From positions 61,595,340-61,659,339 of the forward strand of contig CM063503.1 of the NCBI GenBank assembly GCA_032207245.1: a stretch of 64,000 nucleotides of DNA, written 5' to 3'. The DNA comes from Pardosa pseudoannulata. Lineage: Eukaryota; Arthropoda; Arachnida; Araneae; Lycosidae. The notes under the pieces were generated by a model. The model was not told the origin of the DNA, did no database searches, and was given only the letters and a program-made list of their open reading frames with translations. This document shows, one piece after another, positions 37,530 through 47,555 of this stretch. Position 1 is the stretch's first letter. Each line of letters begins with the position of its first letter. The position numbers were made by a program, and so were the translations under genes.

Positions 37530-37985
37530 AAAGTGTTCTGCGGGTCATTGGACTGTTGCGCTTCTAAGGTTAAGAAATATCTCAGAACACGCTAAAGAGC
37601 AACATTCTTGTGTTACACGACGTCGTTTACGTTTCACTAAAACAAAAGCTTTCTTTTCAGCAGCTTGAAGCTCAAATCGGAAAATAATTGGAATTCTTCC
37701 GGAAGCTCCGATGAAATCGAAGTTGCTGTAACGGCGTCAGAACTGACAGGCTTCGTCTTCCGAAAGAAACGCTTGCGATCGCAAGGTCAAGGCACGACAA
37801 GGCCTTGGCAAGGACTTCTAGGCGCCTATTTAATTGGTGTTCTCACTTGCTCTAGCGGAAAGTATTTGCGCTACTTTGGTGTTGACTGTTTACGACATTT
37901 TATACCCCCGAGTAAACGCTCTTTACCTAATCACCTCTCTCACAGATTGACCTCTCGCAGCAACTTGCAATTACTTGACTAATGT
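37530..37985 (+). other. GC-raised block with an open frame behind a splice-acceptor-like site
   Basis: Composition is clearly less AT-rich, with CpGs in CTTGCGATCGCAAGG and ACGACGTCGTTTACG. AAGCTTTCTTTTCAG at about 37645-37660 looks like a splice acceptor. The frame beginning two bases further is open for about 105 codons to TGA/TAA near 37982, without an early ATG. The reading begins with an acidic, Ser-rich part (SSGSSDEIEV) and continues with mixed residues. I recognise no domain. It could be a terminal exon, a promoter region or a decayed element. Confidence 0.25.
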
Positions 37986-38715
37986 TTTTGTTACCTTTTT
38001 ATTTGCAGCTCAACTTATCATTATTGTAAATATTTATAGTACTCTGTCACTTTTCACCTTTCAGTTCATAAGTTCATGTCCTTATTATGATCGCGACTGC
38101 ATAAATATGTATGTGCACGTACAAGCGAGAGAGTGAATGTGTGGAGTTTTTACATACTGTAATTTTTAAGCATAAGTGTTAAAAGCAGTACTTTACTACC
38201 GAAAAATTATACTAACGATAAAATCACTTAAAATGATTTACGATCATCAAGAGAATTTGGAATATTTGTATTTTAATGCTTATTTTTTTAATAAATACAG
38301 TCCCAGTGATTTTTTAAGCCAGTATATATTGTTTTGATATTTACTATTGTATTTAATAGTGATTTACTAAAAAAACCGACTGTCGTATACATGATAAAAC
38401 AACTAAATATATTTAATTCATGTAATAAAATAATCGTAATCTTCAGAACTGCATCGTGATCCAAATAATTTTGATCATAATACTGTCCGACTGACTAAAG
38501 TAAAAAAAAACTTTCTATGTTTAATTCGTTTTTGAATCTCATAAATTAATTCATAATTTGATTATCATCTATATAACACTATAATTACTATAAACATTTA
38601 TTTGTAGCTCTCCCGAGTAGTAGATCCGCTAAATCACTGAAGGCGACCTTATACAATAAAATATTAAACGCAATCGGCTATAGTGTATTTGAAGCATTTT
38701 TAATTAATGTCCATT
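37986..38715. other. AT-rich DNA, nothing recognised
   Basis: No convincing gene or repeat. Confidence 0.5.
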
Positions 38716-39420
38716 GACTACTATATTTTTACGGAAAGGTTTTTATTTTATTCAAAAATTGTTTTAGCACTCGTATCGAAAAAAGTAGACCGTAGCACTC
38801 CAAACCAAACTAAAGCTCAAAACCAAACATTCTTTTCTTGTGGATTTGAGTATCTTATATATTTTACTAAACACCATTATTTACTTTCCTATACTGCAGG
38901 ATGGGGCAAAAAGGTGGCCCACAAGTAAACGTTTACAGTCTGTAGACTACTAAGTTTTTACTGGATTATTTTCATTTTATTCAAAAATATTTTTAGCCTT
39001 CGTGTCGAAAAAGTAGACCGTAGCACTCCGAACCAAATTGAAGCTCAAAACCTAACTCAATCAACCAAAGCACAAGCAATTATTTTCTTGTGGATTTCGG
39101 TATCTTAAATATTTCGTTAAACACCATTATTTACTTTCATATAATGCGGGATGGGGCTAAATGACGGCCAACAAGTAAAAGTTAACAGTCTGCAGACTAC
39201 TAAGTTTTTACGGAAAGGTTTTTCATTTTATTCAAAAATATTTTTAGCTTTCGTGTAGAAAAAAGTAGACCGTAGCACTCCAAACCAAAATAAAGCTCAA
39301 AACCAAACATTCTTTTCTTGTGGATTTGAGTATGTTATATATTTTATTAAACATTATTATTTACTTTCCTATAATGCAGGATGGGGATAAATGGTGACCA
39401 ATCAGTAAAATTTTGCAGTT
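38716..39420 (+). repeat. Tandem triplication (~230-250 bp) carrying a SINE tail
   Basis: Three units each contain TTTATTTTATTCAAAAAT or TTCATTTTATTCAAAAAT, CGTGT.GAAAAAAGTAGACC, GTAGCACTCCAAACCAAA, TTCTTTTCTTGTGGATTTGA or its variant, and ATAATGCAGGATGGGG. GTAGACCGTAGCACTCC occurs at about 38785, 39013 and 39265. The SINE tail must have been present before the triplication. The 73-codon frame at 38707-38928 is not a gene. Confidence 0.85.
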
Positions 39421-39527
39421 TGCAGCAGAATTTAATAAGTATATGAAAAGATAATGGTAAAAATTTCATTACACGATTTCATTATTCGTTTCCGTTATAC
39501 GTTTTCATTACAGAATTTTTCATCTAG

Positions 39528-40152
39528 CCCTCTAAGCGATTCCCACGTACAATTCCGCCAAACCGATGATGTCTTCAAATCGGTTGTCATGTACAATTTT
39601 TGACCTCCAGAAACGCCCCGAAAATGGATGTAATGTAAATTTCTTCCAGTGCTTTCCCCCATGGAATTTTGCGGTAGGGAGTCAGGTCGATTGTTTAGGA
39701 ACTGCAACCCTCTTTGACTGACATTTAGCGAGGGATGCACCCCTACCACCTGAAGCAGAAAGACGATGATTGCTTTTCATGGCTTTGTAAATCTCTATTG
39801 CGAAGTATTTCGTTTGCGGTAACAGATGTATCTCTCATTGCACCACTTAAATATCTTGGATGAGTTTCGTAAAAAAATATAAACAAGTCTCTCAAAGTAT
39901 ATTTTTATTTGTACTTTTAGAATCCATTATTTCTTATGGGATGATCTTCGAGGGTTGACGAGCTTTATGTGTATTATAAATTAACAATCTATAATATCTA
40001 TTTATATATCTATTTATAACCGGAAGTAAAGGGACAATAACGAGGGTGGGTTTAACGTATTCCAACGTGAAGCAAAAAATCATAGAACGTTTTGACCATT
40101 GACACAGTAAACCTTTAGCGTATTTTTTGGAGACTTTGTTCCACTCGGAGGG
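39528..40152 (-). mobile_element. CCCTC-ended non-autonomous DNA element, copy 2 (CTAG site)
   Basis: This is the inverted copy of 14865-15492, ~625 bp. It begins CTAG-CCCTCTAAGCGATTCCCACG and ends CCACTCGGAGGG-CTAG. The two termini correspond exactly to those of copy 1, but the flanking palindrome is CTAG rather than TTAA. It carries no transposase; the 84-codon frame at 39495-39749 crosses its edge and is spurious. The family could use a 4-bp palindromic target with central TA, or a TA target with an A or G as its own first base. Confidence 0.75.
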
Positions 40153-40400
40153 CTAGTGTAGAAAATCCTAAAAATGACAGAGTCATGAGCACAATATTCT
40201 CCAGTTCTTTTTATCTACTTATTACTACTGTCTACATTAACTAACTACATTACAATACTTTCTTCTATTATCATAATAAATATTTGTACGACGGAAATAA
40301 AATAAACTGCATGCCCTAACCAGCAAAAAACGACCCAGATAAAATTTCTAAAACAACCTCAGCATATGTATATTAAAAATACACACACACACATATATAT
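40153..40400. other. Spacer with short (CA)n(TA)n
   Basis: Contains ACACACACACACATATATAT immediately before the mariner element. No gene. Confidence 0.6.
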
Positions 40401-40401
40401 A

Positions 40402-41162
40402 CAAGGCATGTTTTTTTAAGTAAGTACCGTTTTGGAATTAAAAAAAGACGTGCAAAGATATCGCAATAATTTTATTTTTACATGAAAGCCTGTACCTTAA
40501 TCTACTTTTCTACATAATTTCCGTGAATATTGAGGCACTTGTCATAACGTGGCACCAGTTTTTGAATACCCTCCTCATAAAATTCTGCCGCCTGACTTGT
40601 TAACCACTGTATCACAAATGTTTTGACTTCGTTATCGTCTTGAAGACGCTGACCACCCAGGTGTTTCTTCAAGTGCAGGAACAAATGGTAGTCGATGGGT
40701 GCCAGATCAGGGCTGTATGAAGGATGATCTAGAGTTTCCCATTTAAAAGATTTGAGGAGATCTTTGGTTCGATTAGCCACATGAACCACATGATACCCAC
40801 TCCGTTCTTCATCATGCACATTTGTGCTGCCATCTTTAAATGCTCTCGCCCATTTCCTTACCATTCCATCACTCATAATGTTTTGTCCTTAAACTTCACA
40901 GATCTCACGATGAATATCGATCGGTTTTACGCCTTTAGCACTAAGAAATCGTATAACAGCCCGTACTTCACAATCGGCGGGACTCATGATTGTCGGAGGC
41001 ATCTTAAACACTCAGTAAACAACGTATACAATGAAGAATCAGACTGTAATGGCGTCAGTGCGTAAACAAGAGATGTAGGTAACCAGCCGCATGCGCGGAA
41101 CGCCGACCGTAGCGCTGCAACGGCGGAATCGCAAAACGGTACTTACTTAAAAAACATGTCTC

Positions 41163-41163
<1 letters not shown>
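40402..41163 (-). mobile_element. Internally deleted mariner element with both inverted ends
   Basis: The left end is TA-CAAGGCATGTTTTTTTAAG and continues TAAGTACCGTTTTG. The right end read backwards is TA-CGAGACATGTTTTTTAAG and continues TAAGTACCGTTTTG. This gives ~32-bp inverted repeats with TA on both sides, the mariner/Tc1 hallmark. At ~762 bp it is much shorter than the ~1.3 kb of an intact mariner, which fits the internal deletion seen in the transposase. The right side continues directly into a 90-bp (TA)n tract and the left side ends a short TA run. Confidence 0.95.
40502..41002 (-). pseudogene. Mariner transposase remnant (SETMAR-type, DD34D family)
   Basis: Mariner transposases cut and paste their element at TA sites, using an N-terminal helix-turn-helix domain and a DD34D catalytic domain. 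The frame opens with ATG at 41002 (MPPTIMSPADCEVRAVIRFL) and runs 37 codons into a TAA stop at about 40889-40891. It then continues in frame as a 124-residue segment from an internal ATG at 40876. That segment carries the helix-turn-helix end (VRKWARAFKDG, DEERSG), then jumps directly to the C-terminal part with HPSYSPDLAP-IDYHLF, whose D (residue 62 of this segment) corresponds to the third catalytic acid. About 200 residues holding the first two catalytic acids are missing compared with the usual ~340-residue protein. Inactive because of the stop and the deletion. Confidence 0.95.

Positions 41164-41252
<89 letters not shown>
41164..41252. repeat. (TA)n microsatellite beside the mariner
   Basis: About 44 TA repeats begin exactly at the TA target duplication of the mariner's right end. 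Confidence 0.95.
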
Positions 41253-41254
<2 letters not shown>

Positions 41255-41872
41255 GGTAAAAATAAACTTCACCGATCACACTGGAGAAATAGCTCATATT
41301 TGTAAAATGCAGGGCTTGCTTGGAGATGTAACTCAGATAAAGTCGTCGTGACGAGAAAGGTTTTCACTCAGATCTCAAGACCAGACAAAATACTTAGTGA
41401 AAAAACTTTATTTTTTTTATTTTTATCATAATGGAGAAAAATGGAAGGATGCGAATTGCACAGACAATATTCAAACATGCATTTGTAAAAATGCCGTCTT
41501 TGTGTGGGGAAATCACATGGATGACTACTTATGAGAAAATGCTTTAAAATAAGAGTCTTTTTGGGGGGAGGCTTATTAGAACATTAGGGGAGAAAATGCA
41601 AACAACGGGATTAAAATTGGAAATATCTTCAGTTTTATCTAGGAAAATGACAACTGAGTAAGAGAAGGAAAAGAAAGGGCCCACATGTAGCAAACATTAA
41701 TTTAAACTTTAGTGCTTATATATGTGAAATGACTGTCAATATCAATTATTCATATCCTTGACTTATTTCGGGTGACTGGGAAAACTAAGATTAAGAAAAG
41801 TAGAACGGGAATTGGAAGAATTTTGAAGAACTTTAGGGTCAATAATTTGGGATATACTACCTATCTTTCAAT
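41253..41872. other. Unannotated DNA
   Basis: About 600 bp, purine-rich in places, with no gene or repeat recognised. Confidence 0.45.
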
Positions 41873-41873
41873 C

Positions 41874-41958
<85 letters not shown>

Positions 41959-41975
41959 TGTGTATGTGTGTGTCT

Positions 41976-42028
<53 letters not shown>
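41873..42028. repeat. (TA)n(TG)n...(TA)n compound microsatellite
   Basis: TA run, TG run with a GAGAGAGTGTGTATG interruption, then about 26 TA repeats leading into repeat B. Confidence 0.95.
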
Positions 42029-42032
<4 letters not shown>

Positions 42033-42328
42033 AGTTCCACTAAATGACACTAGAGTCCTGAGTACATTTTCATAGCTTTATTCAAATGTCAGAGCACACT
42101 ACTCATCAATCATCTTCAATGGCGTCGCACATTGGCGCCTAACTTTTAACAAAGGCAGGCTTAGCTCCCTCGGGTAGCCACAGCTCTGTCTGCGGAATGT
42201 GCACACTGCTCTCTGCTCAGATCACTGCGCGTGAGCAGTATTTATGTGGCTAACTAATCACGCCGTCTCACTCTCAGTAAAGAATCCTTAATGAAAATCT
42301 TTTAAAATTAATCTACAATTTAAATCCT

Positions 42329-42332
<4 letters not shown>
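42029..42332 (+). repeat. TA-flanked dispersed repeat B, copy 2
   Basis: It matches 59911-60207 closely: CACTAGAGTCCTGA near the start, CAATGGCGTC, TTGGCGCC, AACAAAGGCAG, TCACTGCGCGTGAGC, GTATTTATGTG, and the end TTTAAATCCTGACA running into TA repeats. The middle, including GCGCGTGAGC, is GC-raised. It is non-coding with no inverted ends. Both edges abut (TA)n. Confidence 0.75.
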
Positions 42333-42403
<71 letters not shown>

Positions 42404-42421
42404 AGAGAGAGGGAGAGAGAG
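42333..42421. repeat. (TA)n(GA)n microsatellite
   Basis: About 34 TA repeats followed by AGAGAGAGAGGGAGAGAGAG. Confidence 0.95.
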
Positions 42422-42504
42422 ACGTATCTGTTCATGTGTATGGATACTTATTTAATAATATTTCAATAAATAAATTAGTTTTAATTACTAACAAAAGCTG
42501 ATTC

Positions 42505-42590
42505 CAAACATCCATATCTGCTGTGGGATTTTAATCCATGACCTCCGGTACTGAAGAACAGCGCTATACCCATTCGGTCATCCTTTAGCC
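42505..42590 (-). repeat. tRNA-like SINE head fragment
   Basis: On the minus strand GATGACCGAATGGGTATAGC (box-A-like) is followed by GTACCGGAGGTCATGGATTA and AAATCCCACAGCAG (decayed box B). This is the head of the same SINE family as 12250-12436, without its tail. Confidence 0.6.
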
Positions 42591-42679
42591 TAGTTACATT
42601 GAACTAGTCCGTTTATATTTGAAGAAATTCCTCGAAAATGTTTTAAAAATATTTCTTGGCCTGGTACGTGAACTACAAT

Positions 42680-42840
42680 CTACGATTTTGCTGTACGAAG
42701 ACTAATGAGACCATAATACTTACAGTCGATTCCGAAGAGCTACTAAGAATTATGCCGGCAGCGGAATTTGAACCCACGGACTCCGGTACCAAAAGACAAT
42801 AATTTACCAAATTAGCTGTAGTGCAGCAAATATTTTCTTC
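42680..42840 (-). repeat. Diverged tRNA-derived SINE
   Basis: In plus orientation CTACAATCTACGATTTTGC and CTAATGAGACC match the family tail read backwards. They are followed by CAGCGGAATTTGAACCCAC (box B reversed) and GGACTCCGGTACC. The A-box end is decayed, and a T-run follows. The 68-codon minus frame here is spurious. Confidence 0.6.
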
Positions 42841-42992
42841 AGTTTTTTTTTTTTTTTTTTTACCATATTTTGACGTCACGATAACTTTCCTTAATGATAA
42901 GTGCCGTAACAGCTATATTTTAAAAGATCAGCTAATTCGTATGTCTTTGACTAACTGATGATCACTCTAAAGCAATAATCTACATATAAAAA

Positions 42993-42995
<3 letters not shown>

Positions 42996-43063
<68 letters not shown>
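42996..43063. repeat. (TA)n microsatellite
   Basis: About 33 TA repeats. Confidence 0.95.
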
Positions 43064-43065
<2 letters not shown>

Positions 43066-43305
43066 CTTTAATTTCTACTTTCTTTAGTCTGATAATTTAG
43101 TAGTTTTTCTTAGAAACCAATTCCCCTGATGAAACGTCAGTTTAAGTCTCCCTTCCGAAACATATGATTATATTTTATTTTTTTATTATTATTTTATAAT
43201 GCTACCTATTACACTATTCCCTCGTGGATTATTAACACTAACCACATATTGAAAGCCACTTTATTAAAGACTTCTTAGTCATGGATTAAAACTAATCAGC
43301 TAGAG
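43064..43305. repeat. Old ~710-bp satellite, fragment left of the hAT element
   Basis: TATTACACTATTCCCTCGTGGATTATTAACAC is followed by ATTAAAACTAATCAGC. These blocks are matched at about 44950-45060 by TATTACATTACTCC, GATTAACACTATCCGCAGAT and TTAAAACTAATCAGC. The hAT element at 43306 splits this satellite unit. Confidence 0.55.
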
Positions 43306-43520
43306 CAGGGGTTCTTAACCCCGTGCCCGCGGGCGCCCATGTGCCTGCGAAGTTTTTTTTATGCTCCCGCGACTGTCGGCTATATATTTTATCAATATTA
43401 ACCGCGGCCTTATATATTATTAATTTTATAGTGTATATTTTAAGTGATATTTACAAAAATTTGAATATTTTAAGCCTTTAGGGGGAAAATAAAAATATAG
43501 TGAAAAGGGTTTCTGCAATT

Positions 43521-43915
43521 AATAGTTTTAAGGAGTCGAGGTAGCTCAGTCGGCAAAGGTAGCGATCTCGTAACTGAAAGGTTAGCGGTTGGCGGCTGAA
43601 GCCGGCCGAAGATCAGCTGTGATCGTTAAAGGTGACTGGGGCACGTAAAATATATTCGTGGTTACAAAGTCCTTTAAGTTCTGAAACGATACCTCTGGAG
43701 TGGCAAGCCAAGCCGGGGGGGGGGTCTTCTGCTTTGTCCCTGCTTACAAATTACAAGGACCTAACGGGTGTAATGTTACTTGTGTCCGTAGCATACCTTA
43801 AGTTGCACGTGCACCCCAGGTGTTGCTACATGAGTAATAGGTTTGCAGCCTTGTTAAGGCGTTAGGATAATGCCTGTATCGCCTGCTGCATTGAAAAAAT
43901 AATAAATAGTTTTAA
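43521..43915 (+). repeat. tRNA-derived SINE inserted in the hAT, with 11-bp target duplication
   Basis: AATAGTTTTAA at 43521-43531 is repeated exactly at 43905-43915, so the 373-bp unit 43532-43904 is a target-primed insertion. The head has GGTAGCTCAGTCGGCAAAGG (box A of tRNA type) and a decayed box B around GGTTAGCGGTTGGCGG. The body shares GACTGGGG.ACGTAAAATAT and GTCCCTGCTT..AAATTAC.AGGACCTA with 55951-56310. It ends in an A-rich tail. The 77-codon frame at 43632-43865 is part of the SINE and not a gene. Confidence 0.85.
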
Positions 43916-43984
43916 TTAAAATTTAAAATTCTGGAAAAAAACTATCTCTTGATTATTTTCCATGAATAAAAAAAATGGTCTTTG

Positions 43985-44486
43985 GTGAAAATTCGTTTGA
44001 CCTAAATTTATTTATTGGTCACCTTCAGAAGTTTTTGAAACTATTCGTAAATAGATTCCAGTAATTTTCGTTTATTGAGCCATTGGCTTCATTTTTTTAA
44101 ACCCATTCCATCCTGAAATTAATATTTATGAATTTGCAAACTCCATGGGGAAAATTATTCAAGATGAAGCATCTTCAATTGAAGAAGAGATTTTAAATAT
44201 TCAGTATGATAGTGTATTAAAATCGTGAGGATTTAATGAAAATATTTGAAATGTAGCCGAATATTAAAAAATATCCCCTTTTAAATAAAAGGATCTTTCA
44301 AGTTAAAATCTTGTTATGGATCTACATATATATTTATGCGAATCATTGTTTTCAGCAATGAACACAATTAAATTAATAATCATATTTCAACTTAACGATA
44401 GCAATCTCGAAGATGATATAAGATTGGAAATATCAACTTATACGCCTGACTTTGAAAAATTAGAGGATAATAAACCAAAAGTCTGA
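43985..44486 (+). pseudogene. hAT transposase C-terminal remnant (SCAND3/GTF2IRD2-like)
   Basis: Three recognisable pieces lie in order. NPFHPEINIYEF followed by EEEILNIQYDS occurs at about 44100-44218, then stop codons and a gap. GSTYI lies at about 44318-44332, and after a one-base frameshift LCESLFSAMNTIKL at about 44334. It continues to TYTPDFEKL and a TGA at 44484-44486. The (C/L)CE.LFS.MN motif and the YTPDFEKL ending are typical of the C-terminal dimerisation region of hAT transposases of the type that gave rise to SCAND3- and GTF2IRD2-like proteins. Stops and frameshifts make it non-functional. The N-terminal zinc finger and the catalytic core are not present in the window. Confidence 0.8.
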
Positions 44487-44670
44487 AACTGTAACTATTT
44501 TAAATTTGTGCTACCTTTTGAGCGTAGGATATTGTTTATGATGCTTATGGTTGCAACAAAATAAAGAAATATTAAGAATCACTATACTTTTCTTTTTCTT
44601 TAACTGCTCCCGCCAGCAATTTTCTGTTTGTCTGGTGTGCCTAGATGGGGAATAAGGTTAAGAACCCCTA

Positions 44671-46990
44671 GGCTAGGTGATATAGATATTAAAATTTTTT
44701 ATGTAAAATTGTGTAAAATTATACAGAATTTTTCACTAAAGTTTTATTATTTTTTTAATAATCTGACTGCATAAGCTTAACCGTCTTTTATTATCTAGAT
44801 CATTTATGGATAACGATTCCTAATTAATTTCTAAATTAAAATATCACAAACACATTAAAAAATTATAGCAACAATGAATGTTATGAACTACATAAATAAG
44901 AAGGTTACATAATTAAGAAGATTATTTTGAAACAATTTTAATGGCACGTATTACATTACTCCTCCCCCCCCCTTTAGTAGATGATTAACACTATCCGCAG
45001 ATTAAATTCACATTATTAAAGGCTAATTCATCACAGGTTAAAACTAATCAGCAGGAATAATATTGGCATTGAAGCTTTCTATTTAAAATTGTGCTATATA
45101 ATATATAATTTTCCCACATTCTAAAAAAACTACGAATTAAGCTTTAATTGAATTATTTGTGTACAAATATCGTCGAAACTCTCTTGCATTAATTTATTCT
45201 TCATTTGTTTCGAGTTTAATGAACTGTAGAGTAATTAAATAATAATTTTTTATGTTATGGAAACTTTTATATTATTATGCAGTATGTAACTGAAATATTA
45301 AATATGCAATATTATGAAATATTTATAATATATTATACTTATGAACTGTAGTTTCCCTAAACACATCAATATCATCAATAAACTTATTTAATAGTTAATA
45401 AGGTATTTTCTCTAAAAAATTCCGGGATAAGTTTATAAAAAATTTTATCCTTTATCAACCCGGAATTCAAAGCCATATATTAGCAATTAATTTAATAGTA
45501 TGTAAACTTTCTTCTGTAAAACAAAAACTGGAAGGTTTACCTAAGATAATACTTTCGGTATCAATTAAAATATTTATTGATATCTGTTTAACTTATGATG
45601 ATAATAATAGGTGTTATGAATTACATAGCTAAAAATTTTTAAACTTATTTTTAAACTATTGTAATGGTACTTATTACAAAAATTCCCTCTCAGCAGATGA
45701 CTCACTCTCTTGAATCGCAGATGAAAATCACATTATGAATGGTTTAAAACTCGCAGAATAGATTAAATATAATCTCAGAGAGTGATATTAGAGAGTAATA
45801 TACTTAAGTTTTCTATTTAAAACTGAGCAATATCTAGAAGTATTTTTTACTAAAATCTCAAAAATAAACTAAAAGTGAAGCAGCAATGGAATTATGTATA
45901 TATAAATGTCATCGGCATTCCCGCGAATTATTTTATTCTTTATTACTTCCGAGTTTGATGACCTTCAGAGGAATAAAATCATAATTTTTCCAATATATTA
46001 TTGAAATATTCAATACGCAATACGATAAAACATATTATACTGATGAATTTTATCTCACTATAGCATCACCAAACACTTCCATATAATTAATCAACTAATA
46101 TAATAGTAAAAAAGGCATTTCCTCTGAAAAAATCTGGGATAACGTTATAAATAATTTTACCCTTTATCACCCCAACATTCAAAGCCATATATCAGCAATT
46201 AATTTAATAGTATGTAAACTTTCTATTGTAAAACAAAAACTGGAAGGCTTGCTTAAAATAATACTTTCGGTATCAGTTAAGATATTTATTGATATCTGTT
46301 TAAACTTATGGTAAGAATAGGTGTTATGAATTACATAACTAGAAAATTTTTAAACTTATTTTTAAACTGTTGTAATGTTACTTACTACACAATTCCCTCA
46401 GTAGATGGCTAACTCTGACCGCAGATGAAAATCACATTATTAAAGAGTTAAATCTAACAATGTTTAAAGCAGAATAGATTAAATCTAATCTCTGAGAGTG
46501 ATATTAGTACTTAAGTTTTCTATTTAAAATTGTGCAATATCAAGAAGTATTTTTTACCAAAATCTCAAAAATAAGCTAAAAATGAAGCAGCAATGGAATA
46601 ATTTACGTATAAATGTCATCGGCACTCCTGTGAATTATTTTATTCTTTATTACTTCCGAGTTTGATGACCTGCAGAGTAATAAAATCATAATTTTTCCAA
46701 TATATTATTGAAATATTCAATACGCAGTACGATGAAACATATTATACTGATGAATTTTATCTCACTGTAGCATCACCAAACACTTCCATATAATTAATCA
46801 GCTAATATAATAGTAAAAAAGGCATTTCCTCTGAAAAGTTCCGGGATAAGGTTATGCATAATTTTATTCCTTTTCACCTTGACAATCAAAGCCGTAAATC
46901 AGCAATTTATTTATTAGCATGCGATCTTGTTATTGTAAAACAAAACCTGGAAGAATCCCCTAAAATAATACCGCCAATAGCAATCAGCGT
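44671..46990. repeat. Old ~710-bp satellite, about three units
   Basis: ATGTTATGAACTACATAAAT at about 44878, GTGTTATGAATTACATAGCT at about 45611 and GTGTTATGAATTACATAACT at 46321 start units 733 and 710 bp apart. Shared blocks include AAAGCCATATATTAGCAATT, AATTTAATAGTATGTAAACT, TACTTTCGGTATCA and TTTATTGATATCTGTTTAA. The last two units are the most alike, and the third decays after about 46990. Confidence 0.85.
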
Positions 46991-47555
46991 ATTTATTGAT
47001 CTCTGATTATTATGTTGTTCATTCTTTCGACAGGTAATACCTCTAAGGAAATGAAGTCTTACCGGGTACATCATTATGACATGATTCCGAAATGAAAATG
47101 ATATGGTGGATCCGAAAATGAATATGCAGATAGCTACTAATGTGGAGATCTATCAATCACGCAGCCGTGGTTTTCAATCCTTCATTTCTTTTTAAATAAC
47201 ACTCTTGACATAAATCAAAAACAATATTTCATCACGGCATCCGAGAATATACGGAACAACAAAGGAATTGTAGGGTTTAGTGACCATTAAGTGACCTCTA
47301 ACATGTATGATTAACAATTAGAGTTTAGAGTTGGCAGATGATACTGATTTGGGCCACTAGGAATCAGTAACATAGTTTAGTATTTTACTATTGTAAAACA
47401 AATATATTGTAATGCTCACTAACACACTGACCTTTTATACTGTTCTGCCCATTATTTAAAGATTTCCCTTTCTAAACACTAACGTTCCGAGTTTAGTAAG
47501 TACTGTTGTCGTTTAAAGGTTTTAATGAGTATAAGTATTGATCTCTCTACTTCCT
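46991..47555. other. Spacer between two satellites
   Basis: About 560 bp without a gene or repeat I can recognise. Confidence 0.5.

Larger units (their letters stand above)
43306..44670 (+). mobile_element. hAT transposon remnant with nested SINE
   Basis: The left end is CAGGGGTTCTTAACC and the right end read backwards is TAGGGGTTCTTAACC. This is a 15-bp inverted repeat of the hAT superfamily type. Immediate flanks GCTAGAG and GGCTAGGT are a plausible but imperfect 8-bp duplication. The 1365 bp include a 373-bp SINE, leaving about 980 bp of hAT sequence. The 3' part codes for a decayed transposase C-terminus. The element sits inside the ~710-bp satellite. Confidence 0.85.

Noticed and set aside
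43632..43865. 77-codon plus-strand frame
   Set aside because: It lies wholly within the SINE bounded by AATAGTTTTAA duplications.
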